Source of the DNA: Triparma columacea
Lineage: Eukaryota; Sar; Bolidophyceae; Parmales; Triparmaceae
Length of the DNA stretch: 64,000 nt
Reading direction: 5' to 3'
Assembly: GCA_030267965.1 (NCBI GenBank)
Contig: BRYA01000246.1
Coordinates: 22,555-86,554 of the forward strand
Shown: piece by piece, positions 22,106 to 33,044 of the stretch
How the letters are laid out: each line of letters starts with the position of its first letter
Numbering within the stretch: position 1 is the first letter of the stretch
Position numbers and translations under genes: made by a program
Notes under the pieces: model-generated
Databases searched by the model: none
What the model saw: the letters and a program-made list of their open reading frames with translations, nothing else
Told to the model about the DNA's origin: nothing

Positions 22106-23428
22106 TTACTCTTTCTTCTCAGGCTTCTTTTTTTCCGTCTTGGCCTCGTTCGTTTCCTCCGTCTTGGCCTCCTTCTTCTTTTTCCCCGTCTTAACCGTCT
22201 TCTTTTTCTCCGTTTTCACCTCCTCCTTCTTCTTCTCTATCTTCACTTCCTTCTTCTCCCCCTCTCCCCCTCCCCCCTCTCCCCCGCCTCCCCCACCCTT
22301 CTTTCTCTGTCCCCTCTTCCTCCTCCCTCCTCTTTTTTTCTCTCCCTCGGTTTTATTCTTCCCCACCTCCACAGGAGCCTCCGAGCCTCCTCCCCCCCCC
22401 GCTGCCCCCTCAGCAGCCGTACCCTCCTCCTTCTTCCCCCCCTCCTCCTTCTTCCCCCCCTCCCCCGCGAATCCGCTCGTGCTCCTACCTTCCCTCCCTG
22501 GTCCCTTCCTCCTTTGTCTTCTCTTCCTCTTCTTCTTCTCCTCCTTCTTCTCCCCCTCCACAATAGTCCCCATTTCCCCCTTCTTCTTCTCCCCCCCCAC
22601 CTCCTCCTTGCTTGACGCTCTAACCCCAGGCTCAGGCGTCAAGGGTTTCCCGGAACGTCCTCTGTTCCTCCTCTTGTTTACTTTCTTCTTCTTCTCACCT
22701 CCCCCCTCCTCCGCCCTCACCCCAGCGGCAGCCTTCTCCTCAACGTCTCCGCTCTTGACCCCCCCCTCAAGCACACCCTCCTTAACCCCGGATCTCCCCC
22801 TGCCTTTCTTCTTCTTCTCCCCTCCCCCCTCCTCCGCCCCCACCCCAGCGGCAGCCTTCTCCTCCCCGTCTCCGCTCAACCCCCCCCCCTCAAGCGCACC
22901 CTCCTTAACCCCAGATCTTCCCCTGTTCCTGCGCCGGCTTGTGTTCCCGCCCTCTTTCTTCTTCTCTTTCTTCTTCTCTTTCTTCTTCTTGTTCGATCTG
23001 TCTCCCCCCTTCCCCCCCGTATCCAGCACCAAGGTGGTTGTGGTCTCCTCCTCCTCCCCCCCTTTCTCCTTCCCTCCCCCCTCAGGTACATCCTTCGTCG
23101 CCTCCCTTGCCTTCTTTGCACTCTTATCCATCGCCGGTATAATCCCCCCATCCTCAGTCCTTACATTAACCGCGATCCTCTTCTTCTTATCATCCTTCTC
23201 TCCTTGGTCGTCACTTGACCTTTGCGACTCCTCAATCTCGTAGCTGAGGATATCGTTCTGCCAAATGGCAACCCTGTTCGATAGACCTTCCCGAGGGACA
23301 CCCGATACGTGGAAGAAAATATCCTCCGTTGACCCTGGGGGCGGAGAGAGGACACCACAACCTCGGGAACGGTTCCACCAAAGTACCTTTGAGACAAGGC
23401 GGGCGGGAGGGGGGCTGACTGTTGTCAT
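22106..23428 (-). CDS. Cold-shock-domain protein with Lys/Glu-rich tail
   Basis: Single exon; the first real ATG is 23428 (the longer frame opens with TTG), giving 440 residues. The start runs straight into a cold shock domain (about residues 11-90): VSKVLWWNRSRGCGVLSPP contains RNP1 (RGCGVL in place of the usual KGFGFI) and EDIFFHVSGV is RNP2. The rest is low complexity: acidic, then repeated blocks of Lys, Glu and Gly (KKKKKEKKKEK, GEKKKKGRGRSGVKEG twice), rich in RGRSG. An RNA- or ssDNA-binding role is expected. The opposite strand is open for 367 codons only because of the skewed base composition. Divergent from the ARM gene, with 125 nt between starts. Confidence 0.8.
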   Translation of the reverse strand: MTTVSPPPARLVSKVLWWNRSRGCGVLSPPPGSTEDIFFHVSGVPREGLSNRVAIWQNDILSYEIEESQRSSDDQGEKDDKKKRIAVNVRTEDGGIIPAMDKSAKKAREATKDVPEGGGKEKGGEEEETTTTLVLDTGGKGGDRSNKKKKEKKKEKKKEGGNTSRRRNRGRSGVKEGALEGGGLSGDGEEKAAAGVGAEEGGGEKKKKGRGRSGVKEGVLEGGVKSGDVEEKAAAGVRAEEGGGEKKKKVNKRRNRGRSGKPLTPEPGVRASSKEEVGGEKKKGEMGTIVEGEKKEEKKKRKRRQRRKGPGREGRSTSGFAGEGGKKEEGGKKEEGTAAEGAAGGGGGSEAPVEVGKNKTEGEKKRGGRRKRGQRKKGGGGGGEGGGGEGEKKEVKIEKKKEEVKTEKKKTVKTGKKKKEAKTEETNEAKTEKKKPEKKE

Positions 23429-23553
23429 TAGGGATCTTTTAACAAAGTGTTGCAGTCTGTTCTGGGATCGTTCCAGCGTTCCAGAATCCAGAATCCAAGC
23501 AGAAGAAGAAATCAAACCCAGATTCTCTTGCTCATGTGATCGTGCGCCATACT

Positions 23554-24573
23554 ATGGACAAAGCTCACGCCCAGCTTCAGCTGATATCCCAAGTCCTGAA
23601 CACCAGTGGCCTTGCTGTGGCGCTGTGGAGGAACGCCAGGGCCATCAGGTACCTTTCAGAGAGGGGCGAAGTAACTAGGAGGACACTTTTTGAGTTCGAG
23701 GGGCTGGTCAAGGGGCTCGTTAGGGTGATGGGGAAGGAAGGGGCGAAATTCGGGGTGGCGAGACTTTGGGCTGCGAAGGCTATCGCGGAAATTAGTAGAA
23801 TTGACGAGGTCACGAAAGAGGACAATGACAATTTGTTGAGGGGGATGTTTGAGTACGAAGGGTTGCTTGATTGTTTGGCGCAAACAATGAGGAAAGAAGA
23901 GGGGGAAACGAGGCTATGGGCGGTTTCGATCGTAGAACACATAAGTTGTGGTGATCCGAGGTTGAGGCAGGGCCTGTTTGAGCACGAGGGGGTAGTGGCT
24001 GGTGTGGTGAAGGTGTTGTTGGAGGAGCGGGGTATGGAAGAACAAACAATTGCGATAACAGCGCTCATCAAGATCTTGGGGCTTGTAACCCTAACAGATA
24101 CGAACATACTAGACAGGGGGGGGGGCTACCTGAAGAACGGAACCTTGCTAGAAAAAGCGAAGTTCGTTCACCACGGCGATCTTTTAGTCGACCGTCTGGT
24201 GAGGGAGCTCAAAAAGGAAGGCGAAGCTCATAAAATAGAAAGGGCGTCATTACTAGCCACAATAGTGGCGTACCCGAGAATGCTATGGCAAATCGACCGC
24301 CACACGCTCGAGGCGACATCACTCATGCTCAAGCTCTGCAAAAGTAAGATGAAGACGAATCCCATGAGGGCAACCCCAAATGCAGGTACTCGTGTGGGCA
24401 AAGTGATGGTATTCCTCGACAAGTACGAAGACGTTGCCGAACACATTCTCTCATTTTTGGAGTGGAGCGTGACGGACTTCTTCCACTCACGCAAGGAAGA
24501 CCTTCTCGCGGTGGCCTTAGAAAGCGGCGAAATGCGGCAAAGGAATATGTGCCTTTTCTGGGATCTTGCATAG
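23554..24573 (+). CDS. Armadillo-like repeat protein, unknown function
   Basis: Single exon, 339 residues from ATG 23554 (the upstream in-frame codon at 23536 is GTG). At least three ARM/HEAT-like repeats lie in the first half, each with a similar phrase: FEFEGLVKGLVRVMGKEG, FEYEGLLDCLAQTMRKEEG, FEHEGVVAGVVKVLLEE, separated by helices such as ARLWAAKAIAEIS and TRLWAVSIVEHIS. The second half is helical without a clear family. Such repeats usually form protein-binding scaffolds. Stop codons of this gene and the next are 76 nt apart. Confidence 0.7.
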   Translation: MDKAHAQLQLISQVLNTSGLAVALWRNARAIRYLSERGEVTRRTLFEFEGLVKGLVRVMGKEGAKFGVARLWAAKAIAEISRIDEVTKEDNDNLLRGMFEYEGLLDCLAQTMRKEEGETRLWAVSIVEHISCGDPRLRQGLFEHEGVVAGVVKVLLEERGMEEQTIAITALIKILGLVTLTDTNILDRGGGYLKNGTLLEKAKFVHHGDLLVDRLVRELKKEGEAHKIERASLLATIVAYPRMLWQIDRHTLEATSLMLKLCKSKMKTNPMRATPNAGTRVGKVMVFLDKYEDVAEHILSFLEWSVTDFFHSRKEDLLAVALESGEMRQRNMCLFWDLA

Positions 24574-24649
24574 GAACTAATCCCTACATTGCGATTCAAT
24601 GATTAATGATTCAATGATTCAATGACTCAATGAAATCACGATAATTTAT

Positions 24650-27136
24650 TCAACAACTAGTTTCCTTTGGCGTTTCCTCCGCCACCCCATTCCCACCCAC
24701 AACCCCCTCCACCTCACCCGCTCCCTCAACCCTGAGGCATCCATTGCAAACGTAAAAACCACCTTCCATCAACTTTCCCTCGCCCCCCTTGCAACTCTCA
24801 CAATAGCCGTCTACGCACTTGATGCAATGCACCTTACACGCCTTCCCGCAAGCCCCCCCGCAGTCCTCTCCCCCGGTCCTCTTTTCGTAATGCCTCTTCT
24901 TTGCCCCCTTCTCGTTCTCTTTAATATTGCAGTACTTGGAGAACTCGCACAGCCCGTGTTCAAGGTTCTGCAACGGAGTCAGGGTGACAGGTGAGAATCA
25001 TGGTGATTGATTTATATACATATGCCCGCATCTATCTCACCTTAGCGTCCATCCTCATCCCTTTCGGTTGCCTCTCTCCCCCCCCCCCCAGCACCTCAAC
25101 GACAGCCTCGAAGACCTCGGCAAGTGCGACCGTCAAGGCGTGCGCATCCTCCTCCCTTCCGCCGCAGACTCCCCCCCCGCAGTACTCGTTTCGCCAGAGT
25201 ATCCCGCCCCGACCGATGCCCACGCAGCCAGTGAGGATCCTCTCGAGGCCAGAGATTGCGCCTGGGCCCAGTCGGCAGTAGCTCGTCGAAGTTATCGCCC
25301 TACCGTCCCCAAGGAGCAACGCGCCGCTCTCCAGGAGGTCGCACGTAATCTGCCATGCGAAAAAGTCCCCGACCCCGGGCATCTCGTTGACGGCTTCACA
25401 GACACCTTTGATCCTGTCGTAGTCTGTCGAGGCTCTTTCAAGCGCCCGGGAGACAGCATCAGCGTAGCACTCGAGGTTCGTAAGATTTTGCCTGTTCCCC
25501 TTGCGAATTTTCATCAGGAACTCAATGTCTGCCTTGTACTGCGTGGAGAGCAAAGCGGAGAGCAAAGCGAGTTGCAGAATGGGCACTAAATGAGCTTAAA
25601 TGGTTTGTTTTTCGCACAGTCTTGCAAATTCGCGACTCTCCTCGCGATGTGCCTGGCTTTGGCTCGGCGACTTCTCACCTTCTTCATCCCCCCGCTGTCA
25701 ATGTGACACTTTGCGAAGAACCCCTCATTGTCCTTATTGACCTTTTCGAACTTTTCCTTCATCTTCCTCACCGCCGCCTTACCCTCCTCGTCGTACGGGT
25801 AAGCAGGGAGGCCGCCAAGGGTTATCCAAGTGTCAATATTGTTCGCCCTCCTGTAAACGAACGCCGACCACAGGACGGACCTAAGCCTGTGCTCAGATGG
25901 CTTGACGTTCAGGGCACGAGCGGCCAACTCGTCGACGCTCAAGCTCCTCTTGATCTGACCCCTGAAATACCTCGTCCCCCTATCAAGCTCTCTGTAAGCA
26001 TTGCACCAAACGTAGCGGTTCATCACCGGGTCCTTGCTCCAACCCTTTTGAGTCTGGGGCTTGCGACGGGGGGGGGCCTTCTTGCAACGGGAGGCCCTTC
26101 TCCTGGGGATGTCATCATTGTCAATGTCATTCAAGTAGTACTGAGAAGCTTCCAACATCTTTTTGCTGGGTTTGCGGACGCGAGAAGATGAGGAGGGGGG
26201 GAAGGGTGATATGGGTTGTTGTTGTTGCTGTTGTATGGTTGAATTGGGGTCTGATGCGCCTTCGACTAATGGGTCCACGACTGGCTTCCCGATTCGCTCT
26301 TCCAACGACATTTCCACCTCCTCCTTCACCGGTTCCTCTACAACCGGCGCATCCTCCGCCTCTTCTACCGCCTCCTCCACCTCCTCCTTCACCGGCTCCT
26401 CTACAACCGGCGCATCCTCCGCCTCTTCTACCGCCTCCTCCACCGCCTCCTCCACCTCCACTACCTCCTCCTTAACATTTACCCCCCCTCCCGCCTCTTC
26501 ATTCATACACCCCCCCCTCTTAGCCCCACCCGCCTCCCCCTCCTCTGCTACCGCCGTCTCCTCCTCCATCACATACTCCTTCCCCTTATACCACGCCCCC
26601 CAAATCCTCTCCCTTTCCTTAACCCATGCAACCAACGCCCCAACATTGACCCCCACACCCTCTCGCTGGAGGAGTCCCGTGACGAAATTAACCTCCTTCC
26701 TCGACATGGACCCCTCGAGAGCCAAGTACAAGGAAGAGCTTGGAGAAAACAGCTCCACCAGGGCAGCCTTGATGCGCTGCACGTCCCCGAAGTTAGCAAA
26801 GAGCGGATTCGTGATTTTTTTACTCAGCTCTCCCCCGACCAAGCCGCCGGGAAGGCCCAGGTTCACCTTCGGTATCTTGCGAGGGGAACGACGGGTTTGT
26901 TCCATGGGCTCGTACTTGTCTTGATTTATCCAACGCTCGGAATGTTTCCGAACGCGAGATGTAGTGATAATAGAGGATGTAAGAGCGGTGCCAGAGGAGG
27001 GAGAGGAGGGGAGAGGAAGGGTGGGGGCAAGGGAGGAGGATACATGAGCAGAGGGGGAATTCATGTGTTGGGTATCGATCGGAGAATTTATGGGTAGATT
27101 AGTGATTGTGGATAATGTAAATGGACACACATTCAT
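24650..27136 (-). CDS. Protein with a probable 5-hmdU DNA kinase / thymine pyrophosphorylase-type helical domain and Cys-rich tail
   Basis: Three exons (27136-25679, 25538-25041, 24967-24650) join at phase 0 to 757 residues. The N-terminal half is basic and low complexity (RRSPRKIPK, RVRKPSKK), with a 23-residue Glu/Val repeat duplicated (VEEAVEEAEDAPVVEEPVKE). Residues about 366-640 form a helical domain: WCNAYRELDRGTRYFRG, LWSAFVYRRANNIDTW, then across intron 1 YKADIEFLMKIRKG and NEMPGVGDFFAWQITCDLL. The order (N-a-[YF]-R-x-x-D-R, then R-x-x-N, then PGxGxFxAxQxxxD) resembles the helical domain of phage 5-hydroxymethyl-dU DNA kinases and alpha-glutamyl/putrescinyl-thymine pyrophosphorylases (HMUDK_hel); this is recalled, not searched. 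The tail has a CxxxCxxxC-type zinc-binding cluster (CGGACGKACKVHCIKC) and a CNGC end. A nuclear DNA-related role is inference. ATG 27064 is an alternative start. Confidence 0.65.
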
Positions 27137-27332
27137 CTAAATCGCTACTAGGTGCAGCAAGAAAACAATTTAGGGAGAGATTTTGGATCATAGAGGGGTG
27201 CTTTCCGACCTGGTGGGTGAATATCATAGAAAATTATATGAGCGTGCATAACGACATGGATTACCACACTGTCAATAACGGCTCGTTCACGGTCAAATTC
27301 AGCATCGCTAATTATGTATATGTCCCCCATTT

Positions 27333-29006
27333 TCACTTTCCCAACCTTTCCTTGTAGTCGCCCTCTGCCTCCTTCTCCCTCAGTCTGTACCCTAGCACGA
27401 GCTGCCATAGGCAGAGCTGTTGCAGCGCTCCAGCTGGGATATCTATCTCTTGTTCCATATCGATGGCTCCCGCCTTGTTCGGCCCGCCGTCGAGGACATA
27501 CTTGACGAGCATCTTCATCGTGTCGACGACGTCGGGCGTTATGCCCTCTGTCAGGGCCTTGACGTTGTCCTGGTTGAGGGAGGAGAGGTACCCCCCTAGC
27601 CCCCCACCGGCCGTGGGAGAACCGGAGTCAAGGCCAGTGGTGAGACCCATGTTTGCAGTTTCGTCCCTGTGGGTGGAAGTAGCGAGGGAGGAGCGAGGGG
27701 TTGCATTAGCGCTTAGAAGTGCCGTACTCAAGTTTTCATTGCATTCTTTTCTTACCTAGCTTCCCTCTTTAGAGCCTCCTTGAGGGCATCAGCCTCAGCA
27801 CGCAGGGTGCTAATGTAGTCCTTGGCTTCGACTTCGATGGTCTTCCCGTCCTCCAACTCTACGGAGATGGTCCCTGAAATGTCGGGGGAAGGGTCCTCGG
27901 GGAGGTCCTCGTCGTTCTCAGACGAGGAACCCTGCGGGAACTGGAACTAGAGGGGGCGAGCGAGGCAGCGAGCAAAATGAGTAACGGTCGAGGTGAGTTG
28001 GAGGCAAGTCCGTTCTCACCTGCTTGCTGACGGCCCCCGCCGCCTTTTCGCTATTGACAACTCCAAGACCCTTCTCGAACTCCACCCATGATATCTTCCC
28101 GTCGTTGTTAGCATCGAAGAACCTCAGGAACGTGTTCTGCTCGAACTGCGGCGGATCCACGCCGTACACCTCCCTGAGCATGCCCTCGATCTCGTCCCTC
28201 TCGATGAATCCTGACTTGTCCTTATCAATTTTCTCGAATGCTCTCTTGTACTCAGCGACGTCGTGAGCCTCGATAGACATGAGCTCCTTGAGGGCAAGAA
28301 CGTACTCGGCATTACGGAACATGTAGCCAGTCATCTGGAGCTGGAAGCAGAGGGCACCCAGCTTCTCGCCCTTTACCTTTGCCACCACCCCGATGCCCAT
28401 GGCTTGGTTGGTACCTAAGCCGCCGAGAAGGCCTGCGACCGCGTCACTCATGGCGTTGATCACGAGGGGCTGGGCGGTCATCATGAAGTCAGTGATCACC
28501 TGGGAGGGAGTCATCGAGGACATCATGTCAAAGAGGATCGCGCTGCCCCCTGTCTGACCGTCGTTGATCTTGTTCATGCGAGAGCGAAGCTGGGGGGGGG
28601 TTGGTAGGGAGGGGTGAGGTGTGTGTGGGTGGATGGAGAAGAGAAAAAGAAGAAATGAGGAAGAAGACGAAGGAGAACAATATGCAGCTCTTACCTCAGC
28701 TAAAGCCCCCCCCCAATCCGTCTCAGTCGTTAGTTCCCCCCCGTCGATCTCTTCATTATCATTACCATCCTCATCCTCATCGTCCTTCGACCTCAACATA
28801 ATGGTCTGTCTTCTGGTCTGTCTTCTCTTTGCTGGCGGTCCAAAGAAAGACGAGGGGAGATCAGTTGAATATACTCCAAATGCGACCTGTTTTGATGACG
28901 AAATAGTCTTGCAGGAAGCATACAGTGGAGTTCCATAAGATGCGACATCAGGGCAGGAGCTGAAAATGAGAAACAAGACCGCCTGGAGTTTCACATGGTA
29001 CTGCAT
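27333..29006 (-). CDS. Plastid EF-hand protein with DUF760 domains
   Basis: Four exons (29006-28695, 28589-28020, 27946-27756, 27666-27333) join in phase to 468 residues. Signal peptide (LQAVLFLIFSSCPDVAS), then a transit-like region and an acidic linker. A first DUF760-like part ends GALCFQLQMTGYMFRNAEY. Two canonical EF-hand loops follow, DKDKSGFIERDE and DANNDGKISWVE, each with Asp at positions 1, 3 or 5 and Glu at 12. A second DUF760-like part (YLSSLNQDNVKALTEGI, VVDTMKMLVKYVL, GALQQLCLWQLVLGYRLRE) closes the protein. DUF760 proteins are plastid proteins of unknown function; calcium control of this one is a fair inference from the intact loops. Donors are GTAAG (introns 1 and 3) and GTGAG (intron 2). 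Confidence 0.85.
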
Positions 29007-30259
29007 GATACGAGTTGGATATGCTTAGGTTAATCAGATGCGCACAAGAACCCGTCGAGTGTAGCCACAGAAAAGGAATTTTGTCAGACAGGTCTTGGGC
29101 TCTCCACCTTCAACCATCGTCACACATTTGGGAATAATTGTCGAGCTCGTGTGTGCGCGAAATTTGTCAGGGGCATTTAATATATGTAGAGAAGAGTAAT
29201 GAATAGCCAGGACACGTCTTAATGTGAATATATTATTTATTATTTTATTCTCTAGCCTCCTGTTCTTATAAGCTTCACATACATTCTCGCAAGTTAGAGG
29301 CGAGGGTAGTGCATTCTAGAGCAATATCCGATTCCCAACCTTCCCCTTCCGCTCCTGGAACCCATGGAGCACAATACAAGCCTTCTTTTGCGTTCTACCT
29401 TGACCATGAGCTTTGAGCTCTAACCCGGGATTTTTCCGACGAGAAAGCAATATACCATCTCGCCAGTGACAGTTTACAACATAATGACTGTCGAACTGGC
29501 AGTGAGAGGAGACAAGGCCAAAAAATGTCCATGGAGGGATGCCAGATAAATGTTTGGGGGGTTGAAAGATTGGTTGAAGAGCCAAGACGGAGGATATCCC
29601 AAACTACCAAGCATTGTTGAGGCGCAAACACCCCGGCGAGACGTACCAATTACAACACCAATCACCCATACTTCATATCCACACGGGATCAACACATGTG
29701 CATCCCAAAACTACATTGAATTATTGCCTGCGCTCCACTTTTCCGTGGTGAAAGCGCGCCCAAACGGTAAAGATCGACACAAGATTCAACGACCGTCAAA
29801 TAAAACGGGCGAAAGATGACGCGTGAATGATTTGGAATTTAACAAGAATGACGAGCCTTTTCTTGTACAATGATGAATAAATTTAAGAGGCCTTAAACCC
29901 TGATTTGAGGGCGCCGAACGAGTCCAAAATTCAAGGTGTTTGCTCCAAACTCTACCACCTACTACCGTTGCAACTTATTTTCCAAAATCTGGCACACGAC
30001 GATAACACTTTTTGACCAATGACCAGAACAGAATCCTTTCCATTTCAGACACGCACCCACTTTTGGAATCTGGAATCTAAAATTAAACCCCAATTTTACC
30101 CCCAAACGACCAAAAACTTGGTACACTAGAGTAATACGTGTGTGTTGACCCATTTTTATGCATTTAAGCCCGACCTGACCTCCCAATCCTGATATTTCCC
30201 CCCCCCGTCGACTCCACTTTCTGCCCAATTTCTATCTTCCTTAATCTCCCCCTGTGCAA
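29007..30259. other. Long divergent intergenic region
   Basis: 1253 nt between two divergent starts, the largest gene-free stretch in the window. Several ORFs under 90 codons exist on both strands without any recognisable feature or consistent codon use. A TATA-like stretch (ttaatatatg near 29177) is present. I see no tRNA, repeat array or other element here. Confidence 0.5.
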
Positions 30260-31706
30260 ATGCAAAACAAAGGGTTCCCAACTTCATCGGGAGATTGCGG
30301 TACAATGAGGACTATATCTCATTCTCCTCCAGGAATTCTATTTGAGAAGGCTCAGAAGAGGCAAAGGAGCAGCTCTTCGCCAGCGACTCTGGAAATTAAG
30401 CAGCAGTTGCCAGAGCGAGGCACGAGCTTGTTCCACAGTCCCCCGAACCCGTTTAATATGTTTAGGTCCAGCGATTTCGACGAAGGTGGAGAAATTTCAT
30501 CGGTAAGATCTATGAAAAAGAGGCATACTAATTCGATGACACACTTGGGTGCAGACTTGAGATTTGTTTCTTCGACAAAGATCACTCCGCTGCCGTCCTC
30601 GACTCACCCACCCTCCCCCCTCTCTCCTTCACCTTCCTCCTCAGCCTCCGACTCCCTTCCCGCAAATGTTCATGAAGAGTCCCTCCTCCATCTCCTCTCC
30701 CTCCTCCCCCTCCTCCCCCTCCTCCCCTTCCTCCTCCCCGGCAGTCGCCGCATCCCCCTTCTCCTCTGAAGCCGCAATCGCCGATACTGACTTCGTCCTT
30801 TCCTCCCCTAGTGCTTTCAAGCGTTCCACACGCACCCTCAGTTCCCCCCTGCCCTCCTCCCCCGTCTCCGCCTCAGCCGCCGCGAACAACGCAGGCCGCA
30901 CCCCGATGTCTTGGACGACGCTGTTACTCAAGGCGCTCAGGACCTCGACGGGCACAGGTTTTTCAGAAGAAACCCTGGACAGAGCTGTTGATAGAAGGTA
31001 GGAGGAGCGATGAGGCGAGGCAGAGTGAAGTGACGGAATTGGACCGCATTACATAACCCACTTACCAACGAGCTTCACTCCTCACTTTGCTCGTACATCG
31101 CTCATGCACTTCGCTCACTCGCTTTCCACATCCACCACTCACACGACCATTCTAACGTATGTAACCCCACTCGCTTCACTTCACTTCATTTACCACAGGT
31201 GCCACGCAGAGATCGAAAACATGAACGAAGATGACGACGACGACAACGACGACGAGAAGGATGATATCATCCTGGATGGCATCGAATGCAAAAAAACCCA
31301 CACCAAGTCTGCATCCTCCAAGATCCCTCGCATCGTCTCTGACCTCTCTCTGAAGGAAAGGGCAGCCTCCTCCCCCTCTCCCACCACCTTTCACAACGGC
31401 TCCTTCAAGATGGCCCCCGCTCTCAAGTCTCGGACCCCCCCGTTGCCCCCCTCAGCTGCCACCGCCCTCCCCCCCCACTCCGTTTCCTTCCACCCTCTCG
31501 TTGAGGTCTACGAGTTCAACCCTCACCCCCTCATCCCGGGCGTTCTCCAAAATGACCTCTGGTGGAGCGACGAGGACTACAAGGAAATGAGGCAGAAACA
31601 AAGGGTCCAGGAATGGTGCAAGATGGTCCTGGGGGCACCGTACGACCAAGGTAATGGAGATGGAGAGTGGGAAGGAGAAGGAGTGGGGATGGATTTGGAA
31701 GGGTAA
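30260..31706 (+). CDS. Ser/Pro-rich protein with conserved C-terminal WW motif, unknown function
   Basis: Three exons (30260-30502, 30645-30997, 31199-31706) join in phase to 367 residues. The first real ATG is 30260 (the longer frame opens with GTG). Exons 1 and 2 are Ser/Pro-rich and probably disordered; a short stretch LLLKALRTSTGTGFSEETLD looks ordered. Exon 3 has an acidic run (NEDDDDDNDDEKDD) and the best-looking conserved block: SFHPLVEVYEFNPHPLIPG, then DLWWSDEDYKEMRQKQRVQE. Blocks of this kind (V-x-F-x-x-x-V-x-V-Y-E followed by LWW-[ST]-x-x-[DE]) are common in unnamed stramenopile proteins, from memory. Intron 2 has a clear TTCTAAC branch point. Confidence 0.65.
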
Positions 31707-32171
31707 GAGAACACACTGCATTTGAGAAGTTCCCTCCCCCCCTCATAGCATTAGGCGCGCATGGAGATTCCAGCGCGGAAAATTTTGAAACAGAGAACAT
31801 TTTTGGTGAAAAACTGCGACATTATTATATAAACAAATAAACCATGAAAACGTCAGTCCTCCACAGGTTGAGGAGGAGCGCTTTTCGCCTCACGACCCGC
31901 TACTACAGTGCTCCAATGCGGCAAGCCTCATTGCTCAGCACCCAAATCCATTTTTTTTACCTCATTCTCAGCTCTTGGTTGTTCCCTCACTGTTGTTGAG
32001 ACAAAACTTCCATCAGCCAATCCTTAACTCTTACCATCGGATCAACACACCACTCTACCCCCCGTACCTAAAACCGGCAGGAAACCAAACGATATTCGAA
32101 ACGACGTCCTCACAAGTACAAACAGCCCCTCAACTTCCCCTGCAACTGATCCAACTTCCCAATCGTTTATA
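31707..32171. other. Spacer upstream of LRRC51
   Basis: 465 nt between same-strand genes. An ATG at 31844 opens a 50-codon basic frame (MKTSVLHRLRRSAFRLTTRY) that stops quickly and shows no clear splice continuation; it may be part of the LRRC51 leader. Confidence 0.4.
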
Positions 32172-32934
32172 ATGCCAAGTGGTCTCCCCCCTGACCTGCG
32201 CCAGGAGCAGGTTCTCGATTACTCCTTCATGGAGATTAAGAGCTTGAAGGGTGAGTCCTTATCCCTCCCTTAACCTTGTATGCACCCCTCTCCCCGTAAC
32301 TACCCTCGCTTACCCCTGCCAACCCCCCCCTCCATGCCCCTGGCTCCCGCATCCTTCTTACAGAGCTCGTTGAACTCGAGGAAGAGGGCCCCTCCTCCGA
32401 ACCCCCCGAGACGGACGAACCAAAAAAATTCTCCAATATGACAACCCTCAGGATTTCCTCCAACTCCATCACTGACATTGCCCCCCTGTACGACTACTTG
32501 GACCAGGTCGCCGAGGGAGCCGACACGTTCAAGTGGTTAGACTTATCGTACAATAAGATCGAGCGGATAGGTCTATCCTTCGACCCTTTCAAGAACGTTT
32601 CCGTGTTGTACATGCAGGCGAACTTGATAAGGTGGGTGTGAACTTCTCGCTCTCTACGTCGACGCCGACCTTTCATCTAACCCCCCCCCCCCCACCGCTT
32701 CGTAGTCGGTTCGGTGAGCTCAAACCCCTCACCAAGCTTCCCCACCTCACCAACCTGGCTCTTCACGGCAACCCTGTCGCGGCAAAGAAACACTACCGCA
32801 ATTATGTCCTCCACCTCCTTCCCAACCTCACCAAGCTGGACTTTTCCTGCATCACCAAGCAAGACAGGGTGCACAGCCAAACCTGGGCAATGTTTTTCAG
32901 GAAAAAATTAGCCAAGAAAGTCGACGAGGAATAA
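32172..32934 (+). CDS. LRRC51: Leucine-rich repeat protein LRRC51
   Basis: Three exons (32172-32250, 32364-32631, 32706-32934) join in phase to 191 residues, the same length as animal LRRC51 (192). It starts MPSGLPPDLRQEQVLDYSF. LRR units: LRISSNSITDIAPLYDYL, FKWLDLSYNKIERI and SVLYMQANLIRS, then LTNLALHGNPVAAKKHYRNY and the family C-terminal cap VLHLLPNLTKLDFSCITKQD. LRRC51 is linked with cilia in animals. A flagellar role in this alga would be inference, but would fit a lineage with flagellate cells. Convergent with the cyclase gene (110 nt). Confidence 0.9.
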
Positions 32935-33044
32935 ATATCATAGGGTGGAATTGGAGGCGGGGGAGGGGGGAGAGGCAGGAAATAAAAACTAGCCGGCATC
33001 AACAAGATAATATCACAGCAATTTCGTATCCCTTATTACCCGCC

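Noticed and set aside
22140..23243. Long plus-strand ORF (367 codons, Ser/Pro/Phe-rich)
   Set aside because: It is the antisense of the cold-shock gene's Lys/Glu/Gly-rich tail; openness comes from the base skew. No domain, and the minus strand has a real CSD.
29316..30228. Small ORFs on both strands in the largest intergenic region
   Set aside because: All under 90 codons, no start context, domain or codon bias.
31844..31996. Short basic ORF before LRRC51
   Set aside because: Ends after about 50 codons, with no splice continuation or similarity that I can support.
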